Source: Gordonia gummivorans
GTDB lineage: Bacteria; Actinomycetota; Actinomycetes; Mycobacteriales; Mycobacteriaceae
DNA: 64,000 bases
Direction of reading: 5' to 3'
Assembly (NCBI RefSeq): GCF_022513585.1
Contig: NZ_JAKWBF010000001.1
Location: 1-64,000 of the forward strand
Shown here: one piece after another, positions 8,685 to 18,200 of the stretch
Numbering within the stretch: the stretch's first letter is position 1
Layout of the letters: each line of letters opens with the position of its first letter
Program-made: the position numbers and the translations under genes
Notes under the pieces: generated by a model
What the model was told of the DNA's origin: nothing
What the model saw: the letters and a program-made list of their open reading frames with translations, nothing else
Databases searched by the model: none

Positions 8685-10511
8685 TCAGCTGAGCCGCTGC
8701 TTGAGACCGTCGAGCTCGTCGCGCAGGGTCGTCGGCAGCTTGTCACCGACGAAGTCGAAGAGCTCCTCGATCAGCGGCAGCTCGCGGCGCCATTCGTCGG
8801 CGTCGAAGGTGAGTGCGGCCCTCACGTCGTCGGCCGGTGTGTCCAGGCCGGTGACGTCGATCTCCTCGGGCTTCGCGACGATACCGATCGGTGTCTCGGT
8901 GCCTTCGTTCTCGCCCTCGATCCGGCCGATGATCCACTTCAGCACACGGCTGTTCTCGCCGAATCCGGGCCACAGGAAGCGGCCGTCGTCGCCGCGTCGG
9001 AACCAATTGACGTAGAACACCTTCGGCAGTTTGGTCGCGTCGGCGTTCTTGCCGAGGTCCACCCAGTGCTGCAGGTAGTCGCCGACGTGGTAGCCGATGA
9101 ACGGCAGCATCGCCATCGGGTCGCGGCGCACGGTGCCGACCTTGCCCTCGGCGGCGGCGGTCTGCTCGGAGCCCACCGTGGCGCCCATGAAGACGCCGGT
9201 CTGCCAGTCGTGTGCCTCGGTCACGAGAGGCACCGTGGTCTTGCGGCGGCCACCGAACAGGATCGCCGAGATCGGCACGCCACGCGGGTCGTCCCACTCG
9301 TCGGCCAGCGACGGGCACTGCGAGATCGGGGTGCAGTAGCGCGAGTTGGGATGGGCCGCCTTGTGATCGGACTGGGGCGTCCAGTCGTTGCCCAGCCAGT
9401 CGGTGAGGTGATCGGGGGTGTCACCACCGATGCCCTCCCACCAGATGTCGCCGTCGTCGGTGAGTGCGACGTTGGTGTAGAGCGTGTTGCCCGCCTCGAT
9501 GGTGCGCATCGCGTTCGGGTTGGAGTCGTCGCTGGTGCCGGGTGCGACGCCGAAGAACCCGAACTCCGGGTTGATCGCGTACAGGCGGCCGTCGTCGCCG
9601 AACCGCATCCAGGCGATGTCGTCGCCGACGGTCTCGGCCTTCCAGCCGGGAATCGTGGGCTGGATCATCGCGAGGTTGGTCTTGCCGCAGGCGCTCGGGA
9701 AGGCAGCGGCCACGTAGTAGACCTTCTGCTCCGGACTGGTCAGCTTCAGGATCAGCATGTGCTCGGCCATCCAGCCCTCGTCGCGCGCCATCACCGAGGC
9801 GATGCGCAGCGCGTAGCACTTCTTGCCGAGGAGTGCGTTGCCGCCGTAGCCGGAGCCGAACGACCAGATCTCGCGGGTCTCCGGGAAGTGGGTGATGTAC
9901 TTCTCGGTGTTGCACGGCCACGCCACGTCGGCCTGACCCGGTTCGAGCGGCGCGCCCACCGAATGCAGCGCCTTCACGAAGAAGCCGTCCTCGCCCAGGA
10001 GGTCGAGCACCTGCCGGCCGACGCGGGCCATGATCTTCATCGACAGGACGACGTACTCGGAGTCGGTGAGTTCCACACCGAGCTTCGGGTCGTCGGAGCC
10101 GAGCGGGCCCATGCAGAAGGGGATGACGAACATCGTGCGGCCGCGCATCGATCCGCGGTACAGCTCGGTCATGGTGGCGCGCATCTCGTCCGGTGCCACC
10201 CAGTTGTTGGTGGGTCCGGCATCGGCTTCGCTCTCCGAGCAGATGTAGGTGCGGGACTCCACACGGGCGACATCGGCGGGGTCGGACTTGGCCAGGAACG
10301 AGTTGGGTTTCTTCTCCTCGTTCAGCTTGACCAGGGTGCCCGCCGAGACCAGATGCTCGGTGAGGCGGTTCCACTCCTCGTCACTGCCATCCGACCAGAC
10401 GACGCGGTCGGGCTGGGTCAGTTCGGCGACCTCGGCGATCCAGGCCAGCAGACCTGCGTGTTTGGTCGGTGCGCTGTCGGGATCCAATCCGGGAATTGTC
10501 GCTGCGGTCAT
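8685..10511 (-). CDS. pckG: Phosphoenolpyruvate carboxykinase (GTP)
   Basis: A 608-aa GTP-dependent PEPCK, which converts oxaloacetate plus GTP to phosphoenolpyruvate and CO2, the first committed step of gluconeogenesis from TCA intermediates. The N-terminus [10 protein letters not shown] and the block [12 protein letters not shown] match mycobacterial PckA, and the length is as expected. The catalytic P-loop FPSACGKTN has its reactive Cys at residue 275. The start at ATG 10511 is fixed by AGGAGG ten bases upstream. Its place beside the GTPase-like genes, trmB and mmpL3 is as in M. tuberculosis. A bacterium living on lipids needs this enzyme. Confidence 0.97.
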   Translation of the reverse strand: MTAATIPGLDPDSAPTKHAGLLAWIAEVAELTQPDRVVWSDGSDEEWNRLTEHLVSAGTLVKLNEEKKPNSFLAKSDPADVARVESRTYICSESEADAGPTNNWVAPDEMRATMTELYRGSMRGRTMFVIPFCMGPLGSDDPKLGVELTDSEYVVLSMKIMARVGRQVLDLLGEDGFFVKALHSVGAPLEPGQADVAWPCNTEKYITHFPETREIWSFGSGYGGNALLGKKCYALRIASVMARDEGWMAEHMLILKLTSPEQKVYYVAAAFPSACGKTNLAMIQPTIPGWKAETVGDDIAWMRFGDDGRLYAINPEFGFFGVAPGTSDDSNPNAMRTIEAGNTLYTNVALTDDGDIWWEGIGGDTPDHLTDWLGNDWTPQSDHKAAHPNSRYCTPISQCPSLADEWDDPRGVPISAILFGGRRKTTVPLVTEAHDWQTGVFMGATVGSEQTAAAEGKVGTVRRDPMAMLPFIGYHVGDYLQHWVDLGKNADATKLPKVFYVNWFRRGDDGRFLWPGFGENSRVLKWIIGRIEGENEGTETPIGIVAKPEEIDVTGLDTPADDVRAALTFDADEWRRELPLIEELFDFVGDKLPTTLRDELDGLKQRLS

Positions 10512-10720
10512 AGCTGTGGTGCCTCCTGGGAGCTGGCGACCGGCTCGACTGATCGCCAAGGGGTGATGTCGTCGTAGCTCAAGGATACGACGACCGAACG
10601 GGCGCTAGGTGCCAGGGTACGCAGATGCGGGATATGCCACATTCAGAGCCATCAGGACGTTTTACCCTGGTTGGGCTGCGAGTTTGATGATTCATTCAAT
10701 CCGTAAACCTGTCTCGCCGG

Positions 10721-11113
10721 TCAGTTGAGCCGTCCCGAGTCGGTCGGAACCCAGGTGCCGGTCTCCGGATTCAGCACCGCCGATCGGAAGTCGCCGTTGG
10801 CGTTGATCTCGGTGATCTTGTCGACCTGACCGTCCCGGTCGCTGTCGGTGTAGACGGTGAATCCGTCGGGTCCGTTGCGGGTCAGTGAGTCGTTGACACC
10901 GTCGTTGTCGGTGTCGACCTCGGCCGGTCCGAGGTCCCAGATCCGGCCCTCGTCCTGCATCCACAGGTGTGAGTCGAGATCATCTGCCGGGGTGAGGTCA
11001 CCGGCCGACGCGTCATGTGCACCGCCCGGCTGCTCTCCCGGCAGTGACTCACCAAAGGCGGACTCACCAAAGGCGGACTCACCAAAGATCGGCTCACCGA
11101 AGATCGGATCCAT
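10721..11113 (-). CDS. Small protein with FGES repeats and DxDxDG motifs (DUF6802-like)
   Basis: A 130-aa protein with two parts. Residues 1-25 are a run of the pentapeptide FGESA and variants. Residues 60-120 hold two calcium-loop-like motifs, DTDNDGVND and DSDRDGQVD, followed by NANGDF. The latter resemble EF-hand/thrombospondin type 3 loops and the DUF6802 family of mycolate actinobacteria. There is no signal peptide. It starts at ATG 11113 inside the end of the larger GTPase-like gene (20-base overlap), so it is co-translated with it. Function unknown; calcium binding would be inference. Confidence 0.7.
   Translation of the reverse strand: MDPIFGEPIFGESAFGESAFGESLPGEQPGGAHDASAGDLTPADDLDSHLWMQDEGRIWDLGPAEVDTDNDGVNDSLTRNGPDGFTVYTDSDRDGQVDKITEINANGDFRSAVLNPETGTWVPTDSGRLN
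11046..11105 (-). repeat. Four tandem 15-bp units encoding FGES-type pentapeptides
   Basis: Four consecutive 15-bp units (11046, 11061, 11076 and 11091) lie at the 5' end of the small DUF6802-like gene. The first two are identical and the others differ at a few bases. The count of in-frame units probably varies between strains by slippage. Confidence 0.85.
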
Positions 11114-12644
11114 CGGATACTCCTTCCTTCACCATTCCTGCTTTCCGGCCGCGCACCGACTCGGCGAGCGCCGATTGCGCGTCCACCAGCACCTGCCGCA
11201 TCGCACGTGCCACCTCACGCCGGCGTCGGACCTCGACCTCCGAGTCGCGCAGGCCACGCGCACGCTCGTCGAGAGCTGCGACCTCGGCCGCGACCAGTCG
11301 GGTCCGGCGATCGTAGGAACGCGCGATCTGACCCGCGATCCGGGTCTCGGCACCGGCGACTCGTTGGCCGATCTGGTGGTCGACGCGGGAGCGGACCTCG
11401 GCCAGCACCTCAGACACCCAGCCACGGGCCGCCGCGCGTGCGGTTGCGCCACGTCGCATCCTGATCACCCACACGGCGACCGCCACGCCCAACACCAGCG
11501 TGAGGGGCATGCTGATCCACTGCAAGGTCTGCACCGACGCCATCGGGGTGACCACCAGCCGACCAACACCGAGGCCGGTAGAGGCCCCGATCAGCACGAC
11601 GAGCGCATCCTCGGCACCTCGCCGGGCGTCGGTGGTGTCCCGGCTGGGCCCGACCTCGACGCGCCAGGACTCCTCGTCGGCCGGCTCGGTATCGGTGTCG
11701 AGGCCGATCAACGCACCCGCCGACACCTCCTCGATCCGCTCGTCGGTGGCGCTCGACACCGCCGCGGCAAGGTCATCGAGCCGGGCACTCAGTGCCCTAC
11801 GCCGCTCGGCGGGCCCGATGTCCAGACCGGCCAGGTCCGAGCCGATCGATCGCAAACCGGCCTGCACCTGCGACGACGATTCCGCACGCACCCGGTGCAA
11901 GCCCGCGCGCACAGCCGTCAGCCGATCGGTTCGTCCGCGGTCGCGGGATTCGACCAGGCGGTGCCGACGTCGCATCAACTCGTCGAGTCGGTCGGGTTCG
12001 GTGGCGTCGAGTTCGTCCAGCAGATGTTCGACGGCACCCTGTGCGGCCGCCAGCCTCGCCCGGTGACGGCGTATCTCGACGGGTGCCGACATTTGTTCGC
12101 GCAGCCACTCGACCAGAGCCACGACACCCGACTCATCGAGCCCGCCGGACATCGCGGCCACCCCCGACACCGCGAACAGCGGCAGGGACTCGTACGGATC
12201 GAGCGTCCTACGGTGGCTGCGCAGGACGCGCGGCCATTCCCAGAACGCGTCGATCTTGGTGCACACCAGCCCGACCACCCCGTAGGCGGCGCGCAGGTCG
12301 TCGAGGAGCTGCAGTTCCTCGTCGGCCACCGATGACGAGGGGTCGACGACGAGCACCGCGAGACCCGCCGCGGCGGTGGGCGTGCGCTCGACGAGGTCCA
12401 GGTCGGGGGCGATCGACCGGCAGGCATCGATGAGGACCCGGACGCCGACACCCGGCGTGCCGGCCACTACCACCGTGGTTCCCGTCCCGTCGACCCGTGT
12501 CGGGTCGAAGCCGGTGAGTTCGGTGGTCCGGCCGAGCATCGTGCCGACACTGTCTGGATCTGCCCCGCTCGCTTCGCTCCCGGCGGCATCGAGATCTGCC
12601 CCGCTCGCTTCGCTCCCGGCGGCATCCGCGGCGGTCGTCGTCAT
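11094..12644 (-). CDS. Dynamin-like GTPase homologue with degenerate P-loop
   Basis: A 516-aa membrane-associated GTPase-like protein. The expected Walker A is AGTPGVGVRV near residue 65, so the invariant Lys is Val. A Walker B-like LVVDPSS and a TKID (NKxD, guanine-binding) motif remain near residue 130. Helical middle regions follow, with a hydrophobic hairpin at about 345-395 and a long charged coiled coil to the C-terminus, the layout of bacterial dynamin-like proteins. The N-terminus carries a 12-residue direct repeat (GSEASGAD). It overlaps its smaller partner upstream by ATGA and the DUF6802-like gene downstream by 20 bases. It corresponds in position to M. tuberculosis Rv0209/Rv0210; nucleotide binding is doubtful. 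Confidence 0.7.
   Translation of the reverse strand: MTTTAADAAGSEASGADLDAAGSEASGADPDSVGTMLGRTTELTGFDPTRVDGTGTTVVVAGTPGVGVRVLIDACRSIAPDLDLVERTPTAAAGLAVLVVDPSSSVADEELQLLDDLRAAYGVVGLVCTKIDAFWEWPRVLRSHRRTLDPYESLPLFAVSGVAAMSGGLDESGVVALVEWLREQMSAPVEIRRHRARLAAAQGAVEHLLDELDATEPDRLDELMRRRHRLVESRDRGRTDRLTAVRAGLHRVRAESSSQVQAGLRSIGSDLAGLDIGPAERRRALSARLDDLAAAVSSATDERIEEVSAGALIGLDTDTEPADEESWRVEVGPSRDTTDARRGAEDALVVLIGASTGLGVGRLVVTPMASVQTLQWISMPLTLVLGVAVAVWVIRMRRGATARAAARGWVSEVLAEVRSRVDHQIGQRVAGAETRIAGQIARSYDRRTRLVAAEVAALDERARGLRDSEVEVRRRREVARAMRQVLVDAQSALAESVRGRKAGMVKEGVSDGSDLR
12557..12626 (-). repeat. 36-bp direct repeat at the 5' end of the GTPase-like gene
   Basis: Two copies of a 34-nt identical block lie with a period of 36 (12557 and 12593). 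They encode a duplicated Gly-Ser-Glu-Ala-Ser-Gly-Ala-Asp segment. The block contains CGCTCGCTTCGCTCCC, a word of the kind found in dispersed GC-rich actinobacterial repeats. Confidence 0.85.
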
Positions 12645-13528
12645 GAGGCCACCTCCGCGGTGGTGATGTGGCCGCCGGCGAGCAGCGCTTCGGCGGTGTC
12701 GCGATCCAGCCCGGCCGCGGCCGCCCGTTCCACCGCGGCACGGAGTTCGATCTGCCGCCACCCTCGCACCACGCCGATGTGCCCGCGGATGGGTTCGACG
12801 AGGTCGGCGATACCGCTCGCCGCCTGCAACGAACGATTCAGCGCCTCGACGTCGGCGGCCGCCGGCGACCCGGAGCCGATCAGCGCCAAAGCCAGGTCGA
12901 TGCCGAACTGATCGAGGCGGCGCAGGAGACCGACACGCATCTGGCGCGCGGCCGAGCCGGGCGGACCGGACAGGAACCGGCCGGCCATCGACGGCATCTC
13001 GACGCCGTCGGCGACCCAGGCGCGCAGCTGCGCGAATTCGTCGTCGTCGAGATCGGCGCAGGCGAGCAGTGCCGACACGGTGAAGACCCGGGTGCGCAGC
13101 ACGTCGGCAGCTTTCGCTGCGATCTGTACCGCGGTGTCCCAGTCGCCGTGGGTGTCGGCCTTTCCCAGCACCACGATCCGGCGGTCGGCCGGCAACCGGC
13201 GCACCGCCCCGACATCCGCGCGGCGCGGCAGCCCGGCCAACACATACAGCCACAGATCCGCGTCGGCGGCTGAGTCGTTCTCTCCCGGCCCGATCACGCT
13301 GAGCGACAAGCGTTCCCGCAGGGCACGGGCCATGGTGTCGCGACCCACGCCGTCTCGTCCGAGAACCTGCACATGCAGCGGGGCAAGGTAGCGCCGCCCG
13401 GCAATCTCCAGCGTCGACCGCAGCGGTGAACCCGCCTCGACGAGTGACTCCAGCCGCCCGGCGTCGGCCGCGCGGGTGAGCACATCGGGGGCGTGACCAG
13501 GTGGCCCAGACGTCACCGTCGGTCCCAT
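12641..13528 (-). CDS. Smaller GTPase-like partner protein with degenerate P-loop
   Basis: A 295-aa protein in the same operon. Its P-loop position reads VLGRDGVGRDT (about residue 56), so the Lys is Arg. A GKAD motif stands where NKxD is expected (near residue 122), inside the strand IVVLGKAD. No membrane span is visible and the C-terminal half is helical. It ends in an ATGA overlap with the larger GTPase-like gene. The pair resembles the two-protein organisation of bacterial dynamin-like systems such as IniA/IniC. It starts 90 bases from the divergent trmB. Confidence in a GTPase fold is moderate and in activity low. Confidence 0.65.
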   Translation of the reverse strand: MGPTVTSGPPGHAPDVLTRAADAGRLESLVEAGSPLRSTLEIAGRRYLAPLHVQVLGRDGVGRDTMARALRERLSLSVIGPGENDSAADADLWLYVLAGLPRRADVGAVRRLPADRRIVVLGKADTHGDWDTAVQIAAKAADVLRTRVFTVSALLACADLDDDEFAQLRAWVADGVEMPSMAGRFLSGPPGSAARQMRVGLLRRLDQFGIDLALALIGSGSPAAADVEALNRSLQAASGIADLVEPIRGHIGVVRGWRQIELRAAVERAAAAGLDRDTAEALLAGGHITTAEVAS

Positions 13529-13617
13529 CGCGCCACCCCCGCCCTCTCGGCCACAGTGCTGGCAGGGTAACCGCTACGGCGCCGCGCCGACGCCCGGACC
13601 TCCACAAGCCCGGCGTC

Positions 13618-14397
13618 ATGCGCAACGATGGGCTGGTGAACAACAGCGCCGAACGTGCCCGCCTGTACCCGCGGGTCACCAGCTTCCGGTTCCGGCGGGG
13701 CACCCTGACACCCGGCCAGCAGCGCAATTGGGACACCCTGTGGCCGGTGCTCGGCCGGGATCTGGCCATCGGGACCGACCGCATCCCCGAGCCGGTCCTG
13801 GATCTGCCCACGCTGTTCGGCCGGCAGGCGCCGACCGTCCTCGAGATCGGTAGCGGCACCGGGGTGTCGACCGCGGCGATGGCAGCGGTCGAACCAGACG
13901 TCGATGTCCTGGCGGTCGAGGTCTACCGACCCGGTCTCGCACAGTTGCTCGGGCTCATCGATCGTGGCGGGCTCACCAATGTGCGGATGATCCGTGGTGA
14001 CGCGGCCATCGTCCTGACCGAACTGATCGCGCCGAGCAGCCTGACCGGGATCCGACTCTTCTTTCCCGACCCGTGGCCCAAATCGCGTCATCACAAGCGA
14101 CGCTTCGTCCAGTCGGGCACGCTCGAGTTGATGGCTGACCGACTCGTCCCCGGCGGTGTCCTGCACATCGCGACCGATCACGCCGGATATGCCGAGTGGA
14201 TCGCCGAGGAACTCGCCACCCAGGACCCGAATCGCCCCCATGTGGTGCAACTCACCGGGGAGACACCGATCTCACTGGAGCGGCCGACCACCAAGTTCGA
14301 GGGACGCGCCGAGCGTGAGGGACGCGACGTCAACGAGTTCGTCTACACGCGGCCGGTGCCACGGCAGACCGGCACCGCCGGCGAGGAGCAGTCATGA
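13618..14397 (+). CDS. trmB: tRNA (guanine46-N7)-methyltransferase
   Basis: A 259-aa SAM-dependent enzyme that makes m7G46 in tRNA variable loops. The SAM motif is VLEIGSGTG and the family hallmark FFPDPWPKSRHHKRR is intact. TDHAGYAEW gives the third conserved block. I used ATG 13618; a GTG at 13636 is also possible because the N-terminus is poorly conserved. It overlaps the next gene by ATGA. The order trmB, NYN gene, mmpL3 is the same as Rv0208c-Rv0206c. Confidence 0.93.
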   Translation: MRNDGLVNNSAERARLYPRVTSFRFRRGTLTPGQQRNWDTLWPVLGRDLAIGTDRIPEPVLDLPTLFGRQAPTVLEIGSGTGVSTAAMAAVEPDVDVLAVEVYRPGLAQLLGLIDRGGLTNVRMIRGDAAIVLTELIAPSSLTGIRLFFPDPWPKSRHHKRRFVQSGTLELMADRLVPGGVLHIATDHAGYAEWIAEELATQDPNRPHVVQLTGETPISLERPTTKFEGRAEREGRDVNEFVYTRPVPRQTGTAGEEQS

Positions 14398-15071
14398 CCG
14401 AACCGAACAAGAACGCGACCGGGTTCGCCGAGACCATCGCGGGCGCGAGCCAGACCCGGAGAATGCTGTTGGTCTGGGACGCCCCCAACATGGACATGGG
14501 GCTCGGCGCCATCCTCGGTGGCCGGCCCACGGCGGCACATCGTCCGCGATTCGACGCGCTGGGCCGCTGGTTGCTGCAACGCACCGCCGACGTGTCGGCG
14601 AGCCTGCCCGACGGCGCTGCCGTGGAGCCCGAGGCAACCGTTTTCACCAACATCGTGCCTGGTAGCGCCGATGTTGTGCGGCCCTGGGTAGATGCGCTGC
14701 GCAACGTCGGCTACTCGGTGTTCGCCAAGCCCAAGCTGTCCGACGACAGCGACGTGGATCCCGACATGCTCGACCACATCGCACTTCGCAGGCAGACTGT
14801 TGGGTTAGCTGGGGTGATCGTGGCGTCCGCGGACGGCCAGGCCTTCCGCGAACCGCTGTCCGATGTGGCCGCCGACGGGGTGCCGGTCACCGTCATCGGA
14901 TTCCGCGAACACGCCAGCTGGGCCCTGACCGCCGACGACTTGGAGTTCATCGACCTCGAGGACATCCCCGGCGTCTTTCGTGAGCCGCTGCCACGCATCG
15001 GCCTCGACTCGCTCCCCGACGAGGGTGCCTGGCTGACGCCGTTCCGCCCGTTGAGTGCACTGTTGCGCTGA
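14394..15071 (+). CDS. NYN-domain (PIN-like) putative RNase
   Basis: A 225-aa protein with a NYN/PIN-like nuclease domain. The acidic residues fall in LLVWDAPNMDM (near residue 27), DSDVDPDMLDH (about 121) and GVIVASADGQAF (about 142). These positions match the metal-binding Asp of NYN nucleases. It overlaps trmB by ATGA and precedes mmpL3 by 129 bases. The counterpart in M. tuberculosis is Rv0207c, of unknown function. The conserved link to trmB suggests an RNA-processing role, which is inference. Confidence 0.83.
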   Translation: MTEPNKNATGFAETIAGASQTRRMLLVWDAPNMDMGLGAILGGRPTAAHRPRFDALGRWLLQRTADVSASLPDGAAVEPEATVFTNIVPGSADVVRPWVDALRNVGYSVFAKPKLSDDSDVDPDMLDHIALRRQTVGLAGVIVASADGQAFREPLSDVAADGVPVTVIGFREHASWALTADDLEFIDLEDIPGVFREPLPRIGLDSLPDEGAWLTPFRPLSALLR

Positions 15072-15200
15072 GGCGACCCCGTCCCAACACCCCCTATCGC
15101 CCTATCGCTCAGCCATACCTCAGGCGGCGCTGCGAGAATTCGGCGCTAGCGCTCAGACCCCGACCTATCAGACCCATCGGGCATCGAAAGGAGAACCAGC

Positions 15201-18200
15201 GTGTTCGGAGCCATCGGCACATTCGTCTACCGGATGCGCTTCGCCGTCATCGCGGTGATGATCGCGCTGATGGCCGGCCTGGGACTCTACGGCCTCGATC
15301 TGGGTAAGCATCTGAGTCAGAGCGGCTGGTTCGATCCGACGTCGGAATCGGTGAAGGGTTCGCAGTACGCCGACGCCGCGCTCGGGCGCGATCACCGCTC
15401 CGACATCATCCTGCTGATCACGCCGCCCGAGGGCACCACCGTCGACAACCCGGAGTTCGGGGCCAAGGTCGAGGACTTCGTCAACGACCTGATCGCGGCG
15501 CATCCCGACATCGTCAACCGGCAGGACCCCGGCATCATCGACCCGTTCCTGCAGCAGGCGATCCAGCCCGCCATCCAGGAACGCGCGTTCACCGACGACA
15601 AACGGCACGCATTCATCAGCATCGGCGTGGCCGGCAACGACGACACCACGGTGCTGAACAACTACAAGACGATCGAACCGTTCTTCGACGACATCGCCGA
15701 GCGGTTCGGCCTGCAGGGCACCACCTTCGAACTGGCGGGTCTGCAACCGGTCGCGGGCAGCATGGCCGACGGCATGGACGAGGACATCCGGCGCGCCGAG
15801 GTGATCGCGCTGCCGATCGTCGCGATCATGCTGTTCTTCATCTTCGGCGGCGTGGTGGCCGCCTGCCTCCCGGTCCTGATCGGTGGTCTGACCATCGCCG
15901 GGTCGCTCGGCATCATGAAGGTCTTGGCGCTGACCACCGAACTCAACATCTTCGCCCAGTCGGTGGTGACGCTGATCGGGCTGGGTATCGCGATCGACTA
16001 CGGCCTGTTCATCGTGTCCCGGTTCCGCGAGGAGCTGGCCGAAGGCTATTCCACCAAGGCCGCGGTCCGAAGAACGGTGATGACGGCCGGACAGACCGTC
16101 GTGTTCTCGGCGACGATCATCGTCGCTGCTCTCGCGTGTCTGCTGATCATGCCGCAGGGCTTCCTCAAATCGGTTGCCTACGGCGCCATCGCGTCGGTGT
16201 CACTCGCGGCGCTGTTGTCGATCACGGTGCTGCCGGCCATCCTCAGCATCCTCGGGCCGCGCATCGACGCGCTGTCGATCCGCACCCTGATGGGCTGGAC
16301 TGTGATCCCGGTGACGCGCAAGATCTTCGGCGACAAGCGGGCCGACGCCATCGACAGCCGGTTCACCGGTCGCATCAAGACCCGCGCCGATGTCGAGAAC
16401 GGTTTCTGGGGCAAGTTGTCCGGTTGGGTGATGCAGCATCCGGTGGCGACCGCCGTCCCGACCGTCCTGCTGCTCCTGGTGCTGATCATCCCGTTCGGCG
16501 GCATCCAGTTCGGCGGCATCAGCGAGAAGTACCTGCCGCCGGACAACGCGAACAGGCTGGCGCAGGAGCACTTCGACGAGTACTTCCCGACCGAGCGCAC
16601 CGAAGAGATCAAGCTGGTCATCGTCTACGATCCCAACTCCGCGGACTACGACTACAAACTCCAGTCGATCGCCGACCAGGCGAACAAGATCCCCGGTTTC
16701 ACCAAACAGTTCTCGACCTCGCCCAACGACTCGCAGTCCGCGCAGTACCCGGGCTCGGACGCGTGGATCTTCCAGATGGCGGCGGGTCTCGAGGACCGCG
16801 ACACCGCGGCGCAGGCGATCAAGGATCTGCGCGCCATCGACACGCAGGGCCTGCAGATGTATGTGGCGGGCACCCCAGCCCTCACGCAGGATTCGATCGA
16901 CGCACTGATGAGCCGGCTTCCGCTGATGGCGGTCCTGCTGGTGCTCGTGACCGGCTTCCTGATGTTCCTGGCGTTCGGGTCGATCGTGCTGCCGATCAAG
17001 GCGGCGCTGATGTCGGCGCTGGGCCTGGGCTCCACCCTCGGCATCCTCACCTGGATCTTCGTCGACGGTCACGGCGCCGAGATCGCCAACTTCACGCCCG
17101 GCCCGCTGTTCGCGGCCGTCTTGGTGCTGATCATCGCGATCGTGTTCGGCCTGTCCACGGACTACGAGATATTCCTGTTGTCACGCATGGTCGAGGCGAG
17201 ACAGAAGGGCGCGAGCACCACCGAGGCGGTGCGCGTCGGTACCGCCCACACCGGACGGATCATCACGGCGGCCGCAGCCATTCTCGTGGTGGTCACCGGC
17301 GCGTTCGGTCTGTCCGACATCGTGATGATGAAGTACATCGCCTACGGCATGATCGCGGCCCTCATCCTGGACGCCACCGTCATCCGCATGCTGCTGGTGC
17401 CGTCGGTGATGAAGCTGCTCGGCGACGACTGCTGGTGGGCGCCACGCTGGATGCGCGTCATGCAGCAGAAGATCGGTCTCGGCGAGACCGTCCTCGACGA
17501 TGAGCCCGACGAGATGCGCGACAGTGCCGCGGCCGCCCGCACGATGAGCGCGGGCACACTCGCCGCCGAAGCCCCGACCTCGGTCATGGAGCGCCCGCGG
17601 GTCGCACGCCCCGCAGCCATGGGTCCGCCGCCGGGCCGCGGACCGTCCGGACGCATCCGGCGCGAACAGCCCGAGCCGGCGACGGTCGCGACCAGCCGCC
17701 CCGTACGCGGGCGGGCGGTCGGGGCCCCTGGACCGGCCCGACCGACCACCCCAGCTCCCACCACTGCAGCTCCCACCACTGCGGCACCGATGGCTGCCCC
17801 CACCACTTCCGTGCCGGCCGCTGCCCCCACCCGGGGTGGACCGGCTGGACCGCCGCCTGGGAACCCACCGCGCCGGCCGACGCCGTATCGGCGGCCGACG
17901 ACCGGTCGGAATTCCGGCCCGGACACCGGTGGCTGGCGACTCGGGGACGGCGGAATACGTCTCGGCGATCCCCAGCCGGCGACATCGCAGGCACCTCAAC
18001 CGCCCGGACCCCCAGCGGCGCCGACCCAGGGACCCGCGCCGCAGGGGCCCGCGCCGCGCACGGCACCCGCGCCGACCGCCGGCCCGGCTGGGCCGAGTCC
18101 GGTGGGGCCGGGTCCGGTGGGCGCCCCGCCGACTTCACCCCCGCCGGACTCACCACTGCGGCGTCGGCCGACCCTCAACGACACCGGCAAACGCCCGTTG

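Noticed and set aside
9066-10577. A 503-codon plus-strand frame opposite pckG
   Set aside because: Antisense shadow of a highly conserved enzyme gene.
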